A program made the translations under genes and the position numbers. Below, one piece after another: positions 16,363-24,125 of a DNA stretch of 29,861 bases. The notes below the pieces were generated by a model, which was given only the letters and a program-made list of their open reading frames with translations, was not told the DNA's origin and did no database searches. Numbering within the stretch: the first letter of the stretch is position 1; each line of letters starts with the position of its first letter. Source of the DNA: Bacteroides sp. CAG:927 (GTDB lineage Bacteria > Bacteroidota > Bacteroidia > Bacteroidales > Muribaculaceae); the NCBI GenBank assembly GCA_000431155.1, contig HF985646.1:139141-169001 (forward strand), written 5' to 3'.

Positions 16363-16947
16363 ATGGAGAAAAAACCTTTTGTGCCAGCCGGGCCACGGCG
16401 TAATAACGGCCCACAGCGTAGAGGCGAACGAGTGACAACTAAAGACCTTTATGCAATCAATGACCGCATCCGTGCCCGTGAAGTACGCTTGGTGGGTGAC
16501 AATGTGGAACAAGGCATCTATTCCATTCAGGAGGCATTGCATATTGCTGACGAGCAGGGTCTGGACCTGATAGAAATATCGCCCAACGCTGCGCCTCCGG
16601 TGTGCAAGATATTGGACTATCAAAAGTTTCTCTATCAGCAGAAGAAGCACCAGAAAGAGCAGAAAGCCAAGGCTTCAAAAGTAGTAGTTAAGGAGATAAG
16701 ATTCGGTCCACAGACTGATGACCATGACTACAACTTCAAACTGAAGCACGCCATGGGATTCCTGCAAGAAGGAGCCAAAGTGAAAGCCTACGTGTTTTTC
16801 CGCGGACGCTCCATCCTGTTCAAGGAACAAGGCGAAGTGCTTTTGCTCAGATTTGCCAACGACCTTGAGGAGTATGGCAAGGTAGAGCAGATGCCGGTGC
16901 TTGAAGGGAAACGCATGATACTCATGATATCGCCCAAAAAGAAGTAA
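16363..16947 (+). CDS. infC: translation initiation factor IF-3
   Basis: IF-3 binds the 30S subunit and checks start-codon pairing. The 194 residues comprise a basic N-terminal extension (PRRNNGPQRRGER), the N domain (INDRIRAREVRLVGDNVEQGIY), the hydrophobic and lysine-rich linker (PPVCKILDYQKFLYQQKKHQKEQKAKASK in part) and the C domain (VVKEIRFGPQTDDHDYNFKL onward). Start ATG 16363 lies 9 bases after the thrS stop. It uses an ordinary ATG, unlike the autoregulatory AUU start of E. coli infC, so that form of feedback is unlikely here. Confidence 0.97.
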   Translation: MEKKPFVPAGPRRNNGPQRRGERVTTKDLYAINDRIRAREVRLVGDNVEQGIYSIQEALHIADEQGLDLIEISPNAAPPVCKILDYQKFLYQQKKHQKEQKAKASKVVVKEIRFGPQTDDHDYNFKLKHAMGFLQEGAKVKAYVFFRGRSILFKEQGEVLLLRFANDLEEYGKVEQMPVLEGKRMILMISPKKK

Positions 16948-16992
16948 ACAGAGTAAAAACTCGAATTAATATTTTCATTAAAAGTAAAACAA

Positions 16993-17190
16993 ATGCCTAA
17001 GATTAAAACTAATTCCGGTGCCAAAAAGAGGTTCACCCTTACCGGATCAGGAAAAATCAAAAGAAAACACGCTTTCAAGAGTCACATTCTGACCAAGAAG
17101 ACCAAAAAGCAGAAACGTAACCTTACCCACTTTTCACTCGTGGCTAAAGCAAACGAAAAGTCTGTTAAGGAACTTCTCGCAATGAAGTAA
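16993..17190 (+). CDS. rpmI: 50S ribosomal protein L35
   Basis: L35 is a small basic protein of the large subunit. The 65 residues are the usual length, beginning MPKIKTNSGAKKRFTLTGSG and containing the typical lysine-rich SHILTKKTKKQKRNL. The gene lies 45 bases after infC and 108 bases before rplT, the conserved order of this operon. Confidence 0.97.
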   Translation: MPKIKTNSGAKKRFTLTGSGKIKRKHAFKSHILTKKTKKQKRNLTHFSLVAKANEKSVKELLAMK

Positions 17191-17298
17191 AGCACAGGTT
17201 TTCTCATCACTATTTAATTCGTGATTTTTATATTATCATTAACCGAATGTTTAGCACTCAAGAGCATTAGCCGCTAACTTTCAAAATCATTTTTAGAA

Positions 17299-17649
17299 AT
17301 GCCAAGATCAGTAAATCATGTAGCTTCAAGAGCTCGCCGCAAGAAAATCCTGAAACTTACCCGTGGTTATTATGGTTGCCGCCGCAATGTGTGGACCGTA
17401 GCCAAGAACACATGGGAAAAAGGTCTCACATACGCATATCGTGACCGCAAGGACAAAAAAGGCAACTTCCGCGCACTTTGGATTCAGCGTATCAATGCTG
17501 CAGCCCGCATGGAAAACCTTTCATACTCCAAACTTATGGGTCTTATCCATAAGAGCGGCATCGAAATCAACCGCAAGGTTCTTGCCGATTTAGCTCTCAA
17601 CAATCCCGCCGCATTCAAGGCAATTGTAGAGAAGGTAAAACAGGCTTAA
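17299..17649 (+). CDS. rplT: 50S ribosomal protein L20
   Basis: L20 is a 23S rRNA-binding assembly protein. The 116 residues are the standard length, with the N-terminal MPRSVNHVASRARRKKILKL and the conserved RGYYGCRRN and NAAARMENLSYSKLM segments. The 108-base spacer in front is AT-rich and contains a small possible stem (TTAGC/GCTAA near 17260-17275). L20 represses its own operon through such spacers in other bacteria, but I cannot see a convincing rRNA mimic here. A terminator follows 27 bases after the stop. Confidence 0.97.
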   Translation: MPRSVNHVASRARRKKILKLTRGYYGCRRNVWTVAKNTWEKGLTYAYRDRKDKKGNFRALWIQRINAAARMENLSYSKLMGLIHKSGIEINRKVLADLALNNPAAFKAIVEKVKQA

Positions 17650-17676
17650 TAAGGCTTTAATACCACCAACAACACA

Positions 17677-17713
17677 ATAGAGGCTTGTCAAATTGACAAG
17701 CCCCTATATTTTT
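17677..17713 (+). terminator. terminator of the thrS-infC-rpmI-rplT operon
   Basis: ATAG (17677-17680) pairs with CTAT (17704-17707) and GGCTTGTCAA (17682-17691) with TTGACAAGCC (17693-17702), with one A-C mismatch between the two segments. The run TTTTT follows at 17709-17713. Confidence 0.9.
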
Positions 17714-17854
17714 GTAGCCTTATGCCAACGAGTCATTAAAATTTCAGCATTTGCTCCATAGCGGTTTTCGTGACCCGGCCGGAGGGAAATGCGGCATCTA
17801 CAGCAAACGACAAAAACTATTTAAATAAAACAGATTAATTTGACCAATAATTTA

Positions 17855-17862
17855 TAAATTTG
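17855..17862 (+). promoter_or_regulatory. -7 promoter box before the structured RNA region
   Basis: TAAATTTG is an exact TAnnTTTG match. The nearest TTTG upstream (17839-17842) is only 12 bases away and nothing better lies at 19-20, so the -33 element is weak. Transcription would begin near 17869, at the start of the hairpin-rich tract. Confidence 0.45.
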
Positions 17863-17868
17863 TGGCGC

Positions 17869-18178
17869 AGACCGTTCAGAAGCCCGGTCACGGGAGTGTG
17901 GGCGGGAAGCAGACATAATGAAAAGCGTTTATCCGCGCTGGTTCTTGACCACTTGAAATTCTCGCAAAATTTCTATTACAGTCAAGGATCGAGCAACGGT
18001 AGATGCCCGTTGATATGTGATTATCTTGCATTCGGCATAGTATTCCGCGAGGAATGCACCCGAACGCACTGATTGCATATACAAGCGTAGGGCTTCTTCG
18101 TTGCCGTCCAACTGTAATAGGGCAATGCGAGAAGCCTCAAGTGGTAGGACGGCAACAGATACAGATTCCTACGCTTTT
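17869..18178 (+). ncRNA. candidate structured RNA with five hairpins and a pseudoknot
   Basis: No convincing gene lies between 17650 and 18241. Instead: CCCG/CGGG (17883-17894); TTCTTGAC (17942-17949) with GTCAAGGA (17981-17988) enclosing GAAATT (17955-17960) with AATTTC (17968-17973); CAACGG (17994-17999) with CCGTTG (18007-18012); TGCATTC (18027-18033) with GAATGCA (18052-18058); and a long closing arm AAGCGTAGG (18083-18091) with CCTACGCTT (18168-18176) around GTTGCCGTCC (18100-18109) with GGACGGCAAC (18147-18156). GCTTCT (18092-18097) can pair with AGAAGC (18130-18135) in the apical loop, forming a pseudoknot. The last arm runs into TTTT. I do not recognise it as RNase P, tmRNA, SRP or 6S RNA. 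It may be free or a leader of the gene at 18242. The strand is inferred from the -7 box. Confidence 0.6.
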
Positions 18179-18241
18179 CCGTGTATATAAACCAATTTAA
18201 CGCCAACGAGGGGATGACGGCGGCAAAAACACATCACTGTC

Positions 18242-18832
18242 ATGAAATTTTTGACTTTGTTATTGCTTTGCACATTCTCCGTGATGGCAAATGCACAAAT
18301 CGGGTACCAGGTAACTTTACTCAACTTCGCTACCGGAGAACCACGTGCCAATGAGACAGTAAACGTAACTGTAACTATCTCCAATTCGGCAAATGCCATC
18401 GTTTGCTCGGAAACAAAATCGGCAACCACCAATGAGTTTGGCATCCTCTCTGTTTCTGTCGGCTCCGAAGGCTCTTTTGCAAAAACAGATTGGACCAAGC
18501 TTCCTTTCTACATTTCTGCTACTGTGGACGGTGTAATGATCGGTAAATCCCAATTGCTTTCAGTCCCTGTTGCCGAACATGCCAAACATACAGGAGATAT
18601 ATCTTATGAGTTTCTTAACGGCAAATCGTTTAGCTATAAGTATAACAATTACACTGCTCTTGTTTCATTTTCAAGTACAACATTTTCTTATCGTGGATAT
18701 ATAGACTCGTATAGTGGCACCTATTACATAGTAGGCAATATAATTTTATGCAAACACGGTAGCGAATGTATAATCTTTGTGTATTGTGATGGCAAGTTAT
18801 ATAACACTGATGATAGGGTTGTCTTTTCTTGA
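18242..18832 (+). CDS. exported protein of unknown function with beta-rich N-terminal domain
   Basis: This 196-residue protein has a signal peptide (1-18, KFLTLLLLCTFSVMANA). Residues 19-115 form a beta-rich domain (IGYQVTLLNFATGEPRANETV, then SVPVAEHAKHTGD). From memory I associate this domain with the N-terminus of many secreted Bacteroidales proteins. The remaining 75 residues are aromatic and beta-rich (SFSYKYNNYTALVSF, GTYYIVGNIILC), suggesting a small barrel-like or lipocalin-like end. The function is unknown. It is the first gene after the structured RNA; no TAnnTTTG box lies in the 63 bases between, so that RNA may be its leader. Base composition is more AT-rich than the neighbouring operons. 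Confidence 0.75.
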   Translation: MKFLTLLLLCTFSVMANAQIGYQVTLLNFATGEPRANETVNVTVTISNSANAIVCSETKSATTNEFGILSVSVGSEGSFAKTDWTKLPFYISATVDGVMIGKSQLLSVPVAEHAKHTGDISYEFLNGKSFSYKYNNYTALVSFSSTTFSYRGYIDSYSGTYYIVGNIILCKHGSECIIFVYCDGKLYNTDDRVVFS

Positions 18833-18915
18833 AACTTTAAAACTATATATCTCATCTTTTTCTGCATTCTCTGCATTTACTCCGATGCAGTTATCAGCCC
18901 ATAAATCATTTGAAT

Positions 18916-19374
18916 ATGAAACATTTTAATATTCATATTTCTATAATATTATTGTCTATGCTTTTTGTCCCGCTGTCATCATGGGCAGACGAGACAAATG
19001 CTGTCGTGCTATATATGACCGCAAACAGGACAAAAGTAATTCCCCTTGAAGATGCACATGAGATAACATTCTCAGGCTCGCAAATTAATATAGGTCTTTT
19101 GTCATTTTCGCTCAATGAAATAGTCCGTTATGAGTTTGGTACATCTTCATACATAAAAGATATTGAAGGTGATGTAAAGGGTATATCAATTGACCCACAA
19201 GGCTTCATCGACATCTCAAAACTTAATGAGCAGAGTCCCGTATCGGTTTACGGCATTGATGGTGCAGAACATCCTTTCATCTTAAGAGACAAGGTGATAG
19301 ACATATCGGGCCTGATGCCGGGAATATACGTAATCAGAATTGGCAACACTTCATTCAGAATGCTAAAACAATGA
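18916..19374 (+). CDS. exported protein with type IX-like C-terminal sorting tail
   Basis: The 152 residues from ATG 18916 comprise a signal peptide (about 1-24, ending SSWA), a short beta-rich part (NAVVLYMTANRTKVIPLEDA then HEITFSG and EIVRYEFG), and a C-terminal tail (VSVYGIDGAEHPF, IDISGLMPGIYVIRIGN, SFRMLKQ). The tail resembles type A sorting domains of type IX secretion cargo, which read roughly VYDxxG then L.xGxYxVxI and end with a Lys. A TTG at 18910 is an alternative start. Its stop overlaps the next ATG (ATGA at 19371), so the two are translationally coupled. PorQ in this window supports a functional type IX pathway. The biological role is unknown. Confidence 0.75.
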   Translation: MKHFNIHISIILLSMLFVPLSSWADETNAVVLYMTANRTKVIPLEDAHEITFSGSQINIGLLSFSLNEIVRYEFGTSSYIKDIEGDVKGISIDPQGFIDISKLNEQSPVSVYGIDGAEHPFILRDKVIDISGLMPGIYVIRIGNTSFRMLKQ

Positions 19375-21551
19375 AAAGGCGTTTATTATCTTCGGTCATA
19401 ATATTTGTGTTTGTTGCCGTTTCGCTATTTGCACAAAGCAATGAGCACAAACAGATTCTTGTGTTCCGCAAATCCGGAATAACCAATATTTTTTATTCTG
19501 ACAAACTTTCAAAGATTGAATTAAGCAAGTTTGATTCTGACAGCGTAGAGCACAATGAGATTGTATCTCAGGTGTTTTTCCGCAATGATGACACATCAGT
19601 TGTGATTCCGATAGCCGACATAGATTCTGTGGCGTTCGGCTCCCGCAATACTGTGCGAGCAAAAAACAATGTGAGACGCTTAACAGACAGTGAAGCAGAT
19701 GCCATAGAAATGTTTGACGACACAAAATTGCAGTATAAAGAAGGTACGGCATCATCGCTGATTGTAAAGGCAGGAGAAAAAGTGTACTACGACAAAATTA
19801 CAGATGTGTTGCCCTACGGTCTATGCGCATCAGTAAAAAGTGTAGGAACAGAGGATGGGGTCACAGTGGCAACTATTGATTATATTGAGCCAGAAGATAT
19901 GTTTGACAAATATTTTCTGAGCGGCGATGACATTCCAATCAAGAGCCGAGCATTGGTGGAAGACGATGATTTCGACTTTAAGATGGCTAATTTTGATTTG
20001 CCAGAGATAGAACTTGATGGTATAAAAGCAACCGGCAATGTAAAACTTACATCGGGCATCAAAGCGTCCGATGTCGTATTTGATCTCCAAAATCATTATT
20101 ATCATGCCGTCATCACCGTATTTATATCGCCAGAACTCAAATTCTCGTGTGAGACGGCGGAAGGGACTGACAAGAGCTTTGTCACCAATCCGATGCCATT
20201 GAGATTCCGCTTGCCAGCAGCAATGGGCGCTATCGCCTTAACAACCGAGATAGGCGGTTTTATTGATTTCAAGGTTGAGGCGGGTGTGAGCTACGAATAT
20301 AAGAGCGAGTATAAGGCAGTGTTTGAATGGGAAAGGAGGAACGGCCAAAACACCTTTACAAAACCAGTCTTTACTCAGAACCCTATCGGGGATATGGAGC
20401 AGAAAACAGAATGCTATCTTGACGGTGAACTCTTTTTGGGGGCACTTGCCGACATAGGTATCGGGGTGCTATTTGACCGAATAGGAGCCGGCGCTCAAAT
20501 AAAGGTGGGGCCATCGCTACAAGCCGAATTCAATCTCGGGGTTCTTAATGAGCTGTCCGCCACATACTCTGAGGAATTATTTGGGAAAGCGTCACTTTCC
20601 TTATCGGCGAAACTGGCAATGGAAACATATACATACCGCCTGACAAACTGGCTATTTGGGAGGCCCGATCGTACCAAGTTGCCATTTGAGGTTGAAATAC
20701 CTGTAGAAATCGGCACACTTGATTTATTCCCTGAATTTCATTCACGTTCAACGGTTGGAAGAGAACGCCAGTCCTTCATACACTCTGCAAACAGGGCGAG
20801 GGCCATAGATGTAGCCACATATTCCGAAAAGTCAGTTCAAACGCCTGTTGAAATAGGATTTGAAATGGCCAATTCTAAAACGGACGAAACAATCAAACAG
20901 CTTTGGGATGCGCAAAACAGCGATATACTACAACCTAAAAGTACGGAAACACAAAGCTTTAACGCAGAATTTCTTCTCCGTAACGAGCTGAACAATATTA
21001 ATCCCGATGAAGTTGTTGTGCGTCCGGTTTTCAAATATCGTGATAAAGTTATCAAGGCGGCCCCGGTCAGTCCTATTACAGGGATGTTTGTCTCTCCAAT
21101 TATCTATCACGGGAATAGGAATCAGAAATATGTGGTTTCGGGTCAGTCTGTAGTCAACCAGATTAACATAGATCAGACTACATTTATTGAGGGAAATATC
21201 CTACCTGTTGTAGAACTCAACAACAAATATGGAGGGAAACAGACGGTTAAAACCATTGAATTTTATGAAGATGATGTTCCAAGTTCGTCCGGCATCCCGA
21301 AGACCTCACTCATCGGCACATGGACAGGAAACGTAATGGGCGAAAACATAGTTCTGACATTTACTGATGACACTACAGGAACCTGCGGTAGCGTGCCTTT
21401 TACCTATAAGGTCAATACTCCGCAAAAAGGAGGGGTGTCAATCAAGATGGAGGATGGTGCAACCATAACTTTCTATGTGCTGGCTTTAGATTCATCAACA
21501 ATGACGATTATTCCTCAGGCTTCAAAAAAACAATATACGCTTACTCGCTAA
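19371..21551 (+). CDS. large exported protein of unknown function
   Basis: This 726-residue protein has a signal peptide (1-21, LLSSVIIFVFVAVSLFAQ). Its N-terminal part (KQILVFRKSGITNIFYSDKL, then IPIADIDSVAFG) resembles the short beta motif of the preceding gene (VLYMTANRTKVIPLEDAHEITF, then EIVRYEFG), as if both carry the same module. The middle is long and beta-rich with no enzyme motif that I recognise. Residues from about 645 (SLIGTWTGNVMGENIVLTF to the end) look like a lipocalin-like beta barrel. There is no type IX sorting tail at its C-terminus. It overlaps the preceding gene by ATGA and ends at a strong terminator. Confidence 0.75.
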   Translation: MKRRLLSSVIIFVFVAVSLFAQSNEHKQILVFRKSGITNIFYSDKLSKIELSKFDSDSVEHNEIVSQVFFRNDDTSVVIPIADIDSVAFGSRNTVRAKNNVRRLTDSEADAIEMFDDTKLQYKEGTASSLIVKAGEKVYYDKITDVLPYGLCASVKSVGTEDGVTVATIDYIEPEDMFDKYFLSGDDIPIKSRALVEDDDFDFKMANFDLPEIELDGIKATGNVKLTSGIKASDVVFDLQNHYYHAVITVFISPELKFSCETAEGTDKSFVTNPMPLRFRLPAAMGAIALTTEIGGFIDFKVEAGVSYEYKSEYKAVFEWERRNGQNTFTKPVFTQNPIGDMEQKTECYLDGELFLGALADIGIGVLFDRIGAGAQIKVGPSLQAEFNLGVLNELSATYSEELFGKASLSLSAKLAMETYTYRLTNWLFGRPDRTKLPFEVEIPVEIGTLDLFPEFHSRSTVGRERQSFIHSANRARAIDVATYSEKSVQTPVEIGFEMANSKTDETIKQLWDAQNSDILQPKSTETQSFNAEFLLRNELNNINPDEVVVRPVFKYRDKVIKAAPVSPITGMFVSPIIYHGNRNQKYVVSGQSVVNQINIDQTTFIEGNILPVVELNNKYGGKQTVKTIEFYEDDVPSSSGIPKTSLIGTWTGNVMGENIVLTFTDDTTGTCGSVPFTYKVNTPQKGGVSIKMEDGATITFYVLALDSSTMTIIPQASKKQYTLTR

Positions 21552-21573
21552 TCTGATAATATTATCATTTGAG

Positions 21574-21629
21574 AAGAGAGGCTGTGTCAAAATATGCGAA
21601 TTATGACACAGCCCCTCTTTGATATTTTT
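21574..21629 (+). terminator. terminator of the exported-protein operon
   Basis: AAGAGAGGCTGTGTCA (21574-21589) pairs with TGACACAGCCCCTCTT (21604-21619) over 16 positions with one mismatch, around a 14-base loop. The sequence gatattttta follows, giving a T run. On the minus strand no T tract follows, so it works mainly for the plus strand. Confidence 0.85.
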
Positions 21630-21666
21630 ATGTCGGAGATGAGGATGGGATAATGTTTCAAATATT

Positions 21667-22125
21667 TCAGAGACGGAAAGGGATGGGGAGGATGCATAGA
21701 ACCGGGACGGGAGAGCCGTCAACCTTGCCGGCTTTCCAACGGGGCATGCTGCGAATGACTCGCACAGCCTCCTGATTAAGGCCTTCGGTGCATCCGCGCA
21801 CCACTTCCACATTATGGACCCTGCCATCGGCTCCAACGATGAAAGAGCAGAGCACCCTGCCCTGCACTCCGGCATTGTATTCGGCGGCAGGATATGTGCG
21901 CTCACGATTTATAAACTGAAGCATGGCACTATCACCACCGGGAAACTGCGGCTGCTCATCAACATCATCGCTGAGATATGCGTGCATTTCGGCAACAGCG
22001 CCCCCATGAATCTGCACGGAATGATATGTTACTATACGACGGGACTGTGCATAAGCATCAAAAGCGGTTGCCAAACATAATGCGTAGCCAATTGCTTGAT
22101 AAATATATGAGTATTTGTGTATCAA
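21667..22125 (-). CDS. exported TonB C-terminal-domain protein
   Basis: This 152-residue protein has an N-terminal hydrophobic segment (about 8-26, ending AYAQ) that reads as a cleavable signal peptide. A TonB_C-type domain follows: PQFPGGDSAMLQFINRERTYPAAE (59-82), GRVLCSFIVGADGRVHNVEVVRG, and MPRWKAGKVDGSPV. Such domains couple the inner-membrane proton force to TonB-dependent receptors. Here the usual membrane anchor and proline-rich spacer are missing, so it may be a periplasmic accessory protein rather than a full energy transducer. It is transcribed alone from the promoter at 22177-22208, convergent to the exported-protein operon. Confidence 0.85.
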   Translation of the reverse strand: MIHKYSYIYQAIGYALCLATAFDAYAQSRRIVTYHSVQIHGGAVAEMHAYLSDDVDEQPQFPGGDSAMLQFINRERTYPAAEYNAGVQGRVLCSFIVGADGRVHNVEVVRGCTEGLNQEAVRVIRSMPRWKAGKVDGSPVPVLCILPIPFRL

Positions 22126-22176
22126 ATTAAATTACTATGAGAGATTAAGCATTAATGCGTGAAAAATAATACTATG

Positions 22177-22208
22177 CAAAAATAGTGTGCGGACAGCAAT
22201 ACGCCAAA
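22177..22208 (-). promoter_or_regulatory. promoter of the TonB-domain gene
   Basis: On the minus strand TTTG (plus 22205-22208) is followed after 20 bases by TATTTTTG (plus 22177-22184), a full match to both Bacteroidetes promoter boxes. The start codon at 22125 lies about 45 bases beyond the likely transcription start. Confidence 0.75.
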
Positions 22209-22405
22209 GTGAGACGGGGGATTTTGAGAATGATTATTATTGTTTTGATTTTGTTTACATTTCGCACCAATAAAGTGGAAGATAGGCTTTGAGTTGCTTG
22301 CCGATTGCTTTTTGATTGACGGGGATATAATATTGAGGGGCGTGAAGCGTTAAATATTTGATGGCTTCGTGCTTAAAAAGCCACAAAATGTATCAATATG
22401 ACACG

Positions 22406-23437
22406 ATGACTCAAATCAAAAGAACCGCATATATCACACTCCTTGTCATACTTGCAGCCTTTGGCACCGAGAGTAAGGCATCGGACACCACGCCAAGCTA
22501 CAGCTTCCTGAACATACCGGCATCGGCTCAGGTGTATGGCCTTGGGGGAATCAATGTGTCAAACATATCGGACGACATAAATTCCATAGACCAAAACCCG
22601 GCACTTATGGGCCCTGAATTTGAGAAACAGCTTGGCATCAGCTATATGAGATATGTGGCAGGCAGCAATTTTGCCGGGGTGACTTATGGCAACGGCATTA
22701 ACGACCGCAGCGCATGGGGCGTGGCAGCGCGCTATTTCGGCTACGGCTCAATGAAAGAGACTGATGCCGCCGGTAATGTGACAGGCAATTTCTCTCCCCT
22801 TGATTTCCTTATGTCGGGAACCTACTCGCACGACATAAACGACCGATGGCGCGGAGGCATAACGCTAAAAATGATATACAGCGGATATGCCGACTATACG
22901 GCATTTGCTGTGGCAACGGACCTTGGCGTGAACTATTACGATGCAGACCGGGATCTGTCGTTTTCTGTAGTAGTGGCCAATCTCGGAGGACAAGTAAAAC
23001 GATTTACAGACAATTACGAGAGACTGCCGATAGATATACGAGTGGGATGGTCTCAATCATTCGGCACAGTGCCCATACGCTTCTCCATCAATGCGTGGAA
23101 TCTAACAAAATGGCATCTGCCCTACTACGAGACGGGTGACGGGTCCACCGACCAGCAACCGGAACTTAAAGACGGATTTATGTCAAATCTGTTCCGCCAT
23201 CTGATATTCTCGGCAAACTATGTGCCCTCAGAAAAGTTTTTTGTAAGTCTGGCCTACAACTACAAAACGCGTACTGACATGAGCACCTATTCAAGAAGCA
23301 TTCTTTCCGGCTTCAGCCTGGGAGCGGGAATACGCGTAAAGGCTTTTGGCGTGGGACTGGGATTTGCACAACCACACAAGGGCGCTACAACATTCATGGT
23401 AAACTTCACCACAAACTTCAATGACCTCATCAACTAA
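22406..23437 (+). CDS. porQ: type IX secretion system protein PorQ
   Basis: PorQ is an outer-membrane barrel protein of the type IX attachment complex (with PorU, PorV and PorZ), related to PorV. The 343 residues from ATG 22406 have a signal peptide (about 1-24) and then PSYSFLNIPASAQVYGLGG, INSIDQNPALMGPE and GISYMRYVAGSNFAGVTYG, which match PorQ, followed by repeated amphipathic beta strands to the C-terminus (FMVNFTTNFNDL). Upstream in-frame starts at 22358 and 22388 add residues without signal-peptide character. It overlaps cmk by 17 bases; as I recall, porQ, cmk and ispH are also neighbours in Porphyromonas. It opens the porQ-cmk-ispH operon. Confidence 0.9.
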   Translation: MTQIKRTAYITLLVILAAFGTESKASDTTPSYSFLNIPASAQVYGLGGINVSNISDDINSIDQNPALMGPEFEKQLGISYMRYVAGSNFAGVTYGNGINDRSAWGVAARYFGYGSMKETDAAGNVTGNFSPLDFLMSGTYSHDINDRWRGGITLKMIYSGYADYTAFAVATDLGVNYYDADRDLSFSVVVANLGGQVKRFTDNYERLPIDIRVGWSQSFGTVPIRFSINAWNLTKWHLPYYETGDGSTDQQPELKDGFMSNLFRHLIFSANYVPSEKFFVSLAYNYKTRTDMSTYSRSILSGFSLGAGIRVKAFGVGLGFAQPHKGATTFMVNFTTNFNDLIN

Positions 23438-24125
23438 CCGCAACATTATAGTAGCCATTGACGGTTACTCATCTTCGGGCAAAAGCAGCATGGCCCGTCA
23501 TCTTGCCAAAACCATCGGATACCGTTATATCGACTCGGGCGCGATGTACCGAGCTGTGGCCTTATATGCCATGCGTCATGGCATGATACCTGCCGGCGGC
23601 GCTCTTGACACGGAAGCACTTACAGCCGCGTTGCCAAGCATAAAGATAGATTTTGAAGTGCAAGGCGACAAGCAATACACACTGCTCAACGGCGAGAATG
23701 TGGAAACCCAGATACGCTCGCTTGAAGTAAGCAACAATGTGTCGGAAGTGGCCGCAGTGCCTCAAGTGCGCCATGCTCTTACCGCAATGCAACAAGAATA
23801 CGGCAAACAACGCGGCATAGTCATGGACGGCCGCGACATAGGTACCACAGTGTTTCCGGATGCGGAGATGAAAGTGTTTGTGAACGCTTCGGCCCAAACA
23901 CGCGCACAACGGCGGTTGGCCGAGCTTGCCGAAAAAGGCGTGGCCACCAATTACGAAGAGGTGCTTGCCAATGTGGTACACCGCGACCATATTGACGAAA
24001 CCCGCGCCGAGAGTCCTCTGCGCAAAGCCGATGATGCAGTGTGTCTTGACAACGGTCTAATGACTATTGACGAGCAAAACGAATGGCTGCTGTCGTTGTT
24101 CAACAAAATCAGCAGAACCGAATAA
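23421..24125 (+). CDS. cmk: cytidylate kinase
   Basis: The enzyme phosphorylates CMP and dCMP with ATP. The 234 residues show the P-loop AIDGYSSSGKSSMARHL (12-28), the acceptor-site motif RYIDSGAMYRAVALYAM, MDGRDIGTTVFPDAEMKVFV, and the lid region RRLAELAEKGV followed by HRDHIDETRAESPLRKADDA. Length and motifs are standard. The start at 23421 lies within the porQ end, and no other ATG precedes the P-loop, which supports the 17-base overlap. Its stop overlaps the ispH start by one base (TAATG). Confidence 0.96.
   Translation: MTSSTNRNIIVAIDGYSSSGKSSMARHLAKTIGYRYIDSGAMYRAVALYAMRHGMIPAGGALDTEALTAALPSIKIDFEVQGDKQYTLLNGENVETQIRSLEVSNNVSEVAAVPQVRHALTAMQQEYGKQRGIVMDGRDIGTTVFPDAEMKVFVNASAQTRAQRRLAELAEKGVATNYEEVLANVVHRDHIDETRAESPLRKADDAVCLDNGLMTIDEQNEWLLSLFNKISRTE

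Noticed and set aside
17929..18206. Two overlapping minus-strand reading frames of about 60 codons with protein-like sequence
   Set aside because: They lie opposite the hairpin-rich tract, have poor starts (one only TTG), and overlap in different frames. The helices explain the conservation-like appearance better, though a short protein cannot be fully excluded.
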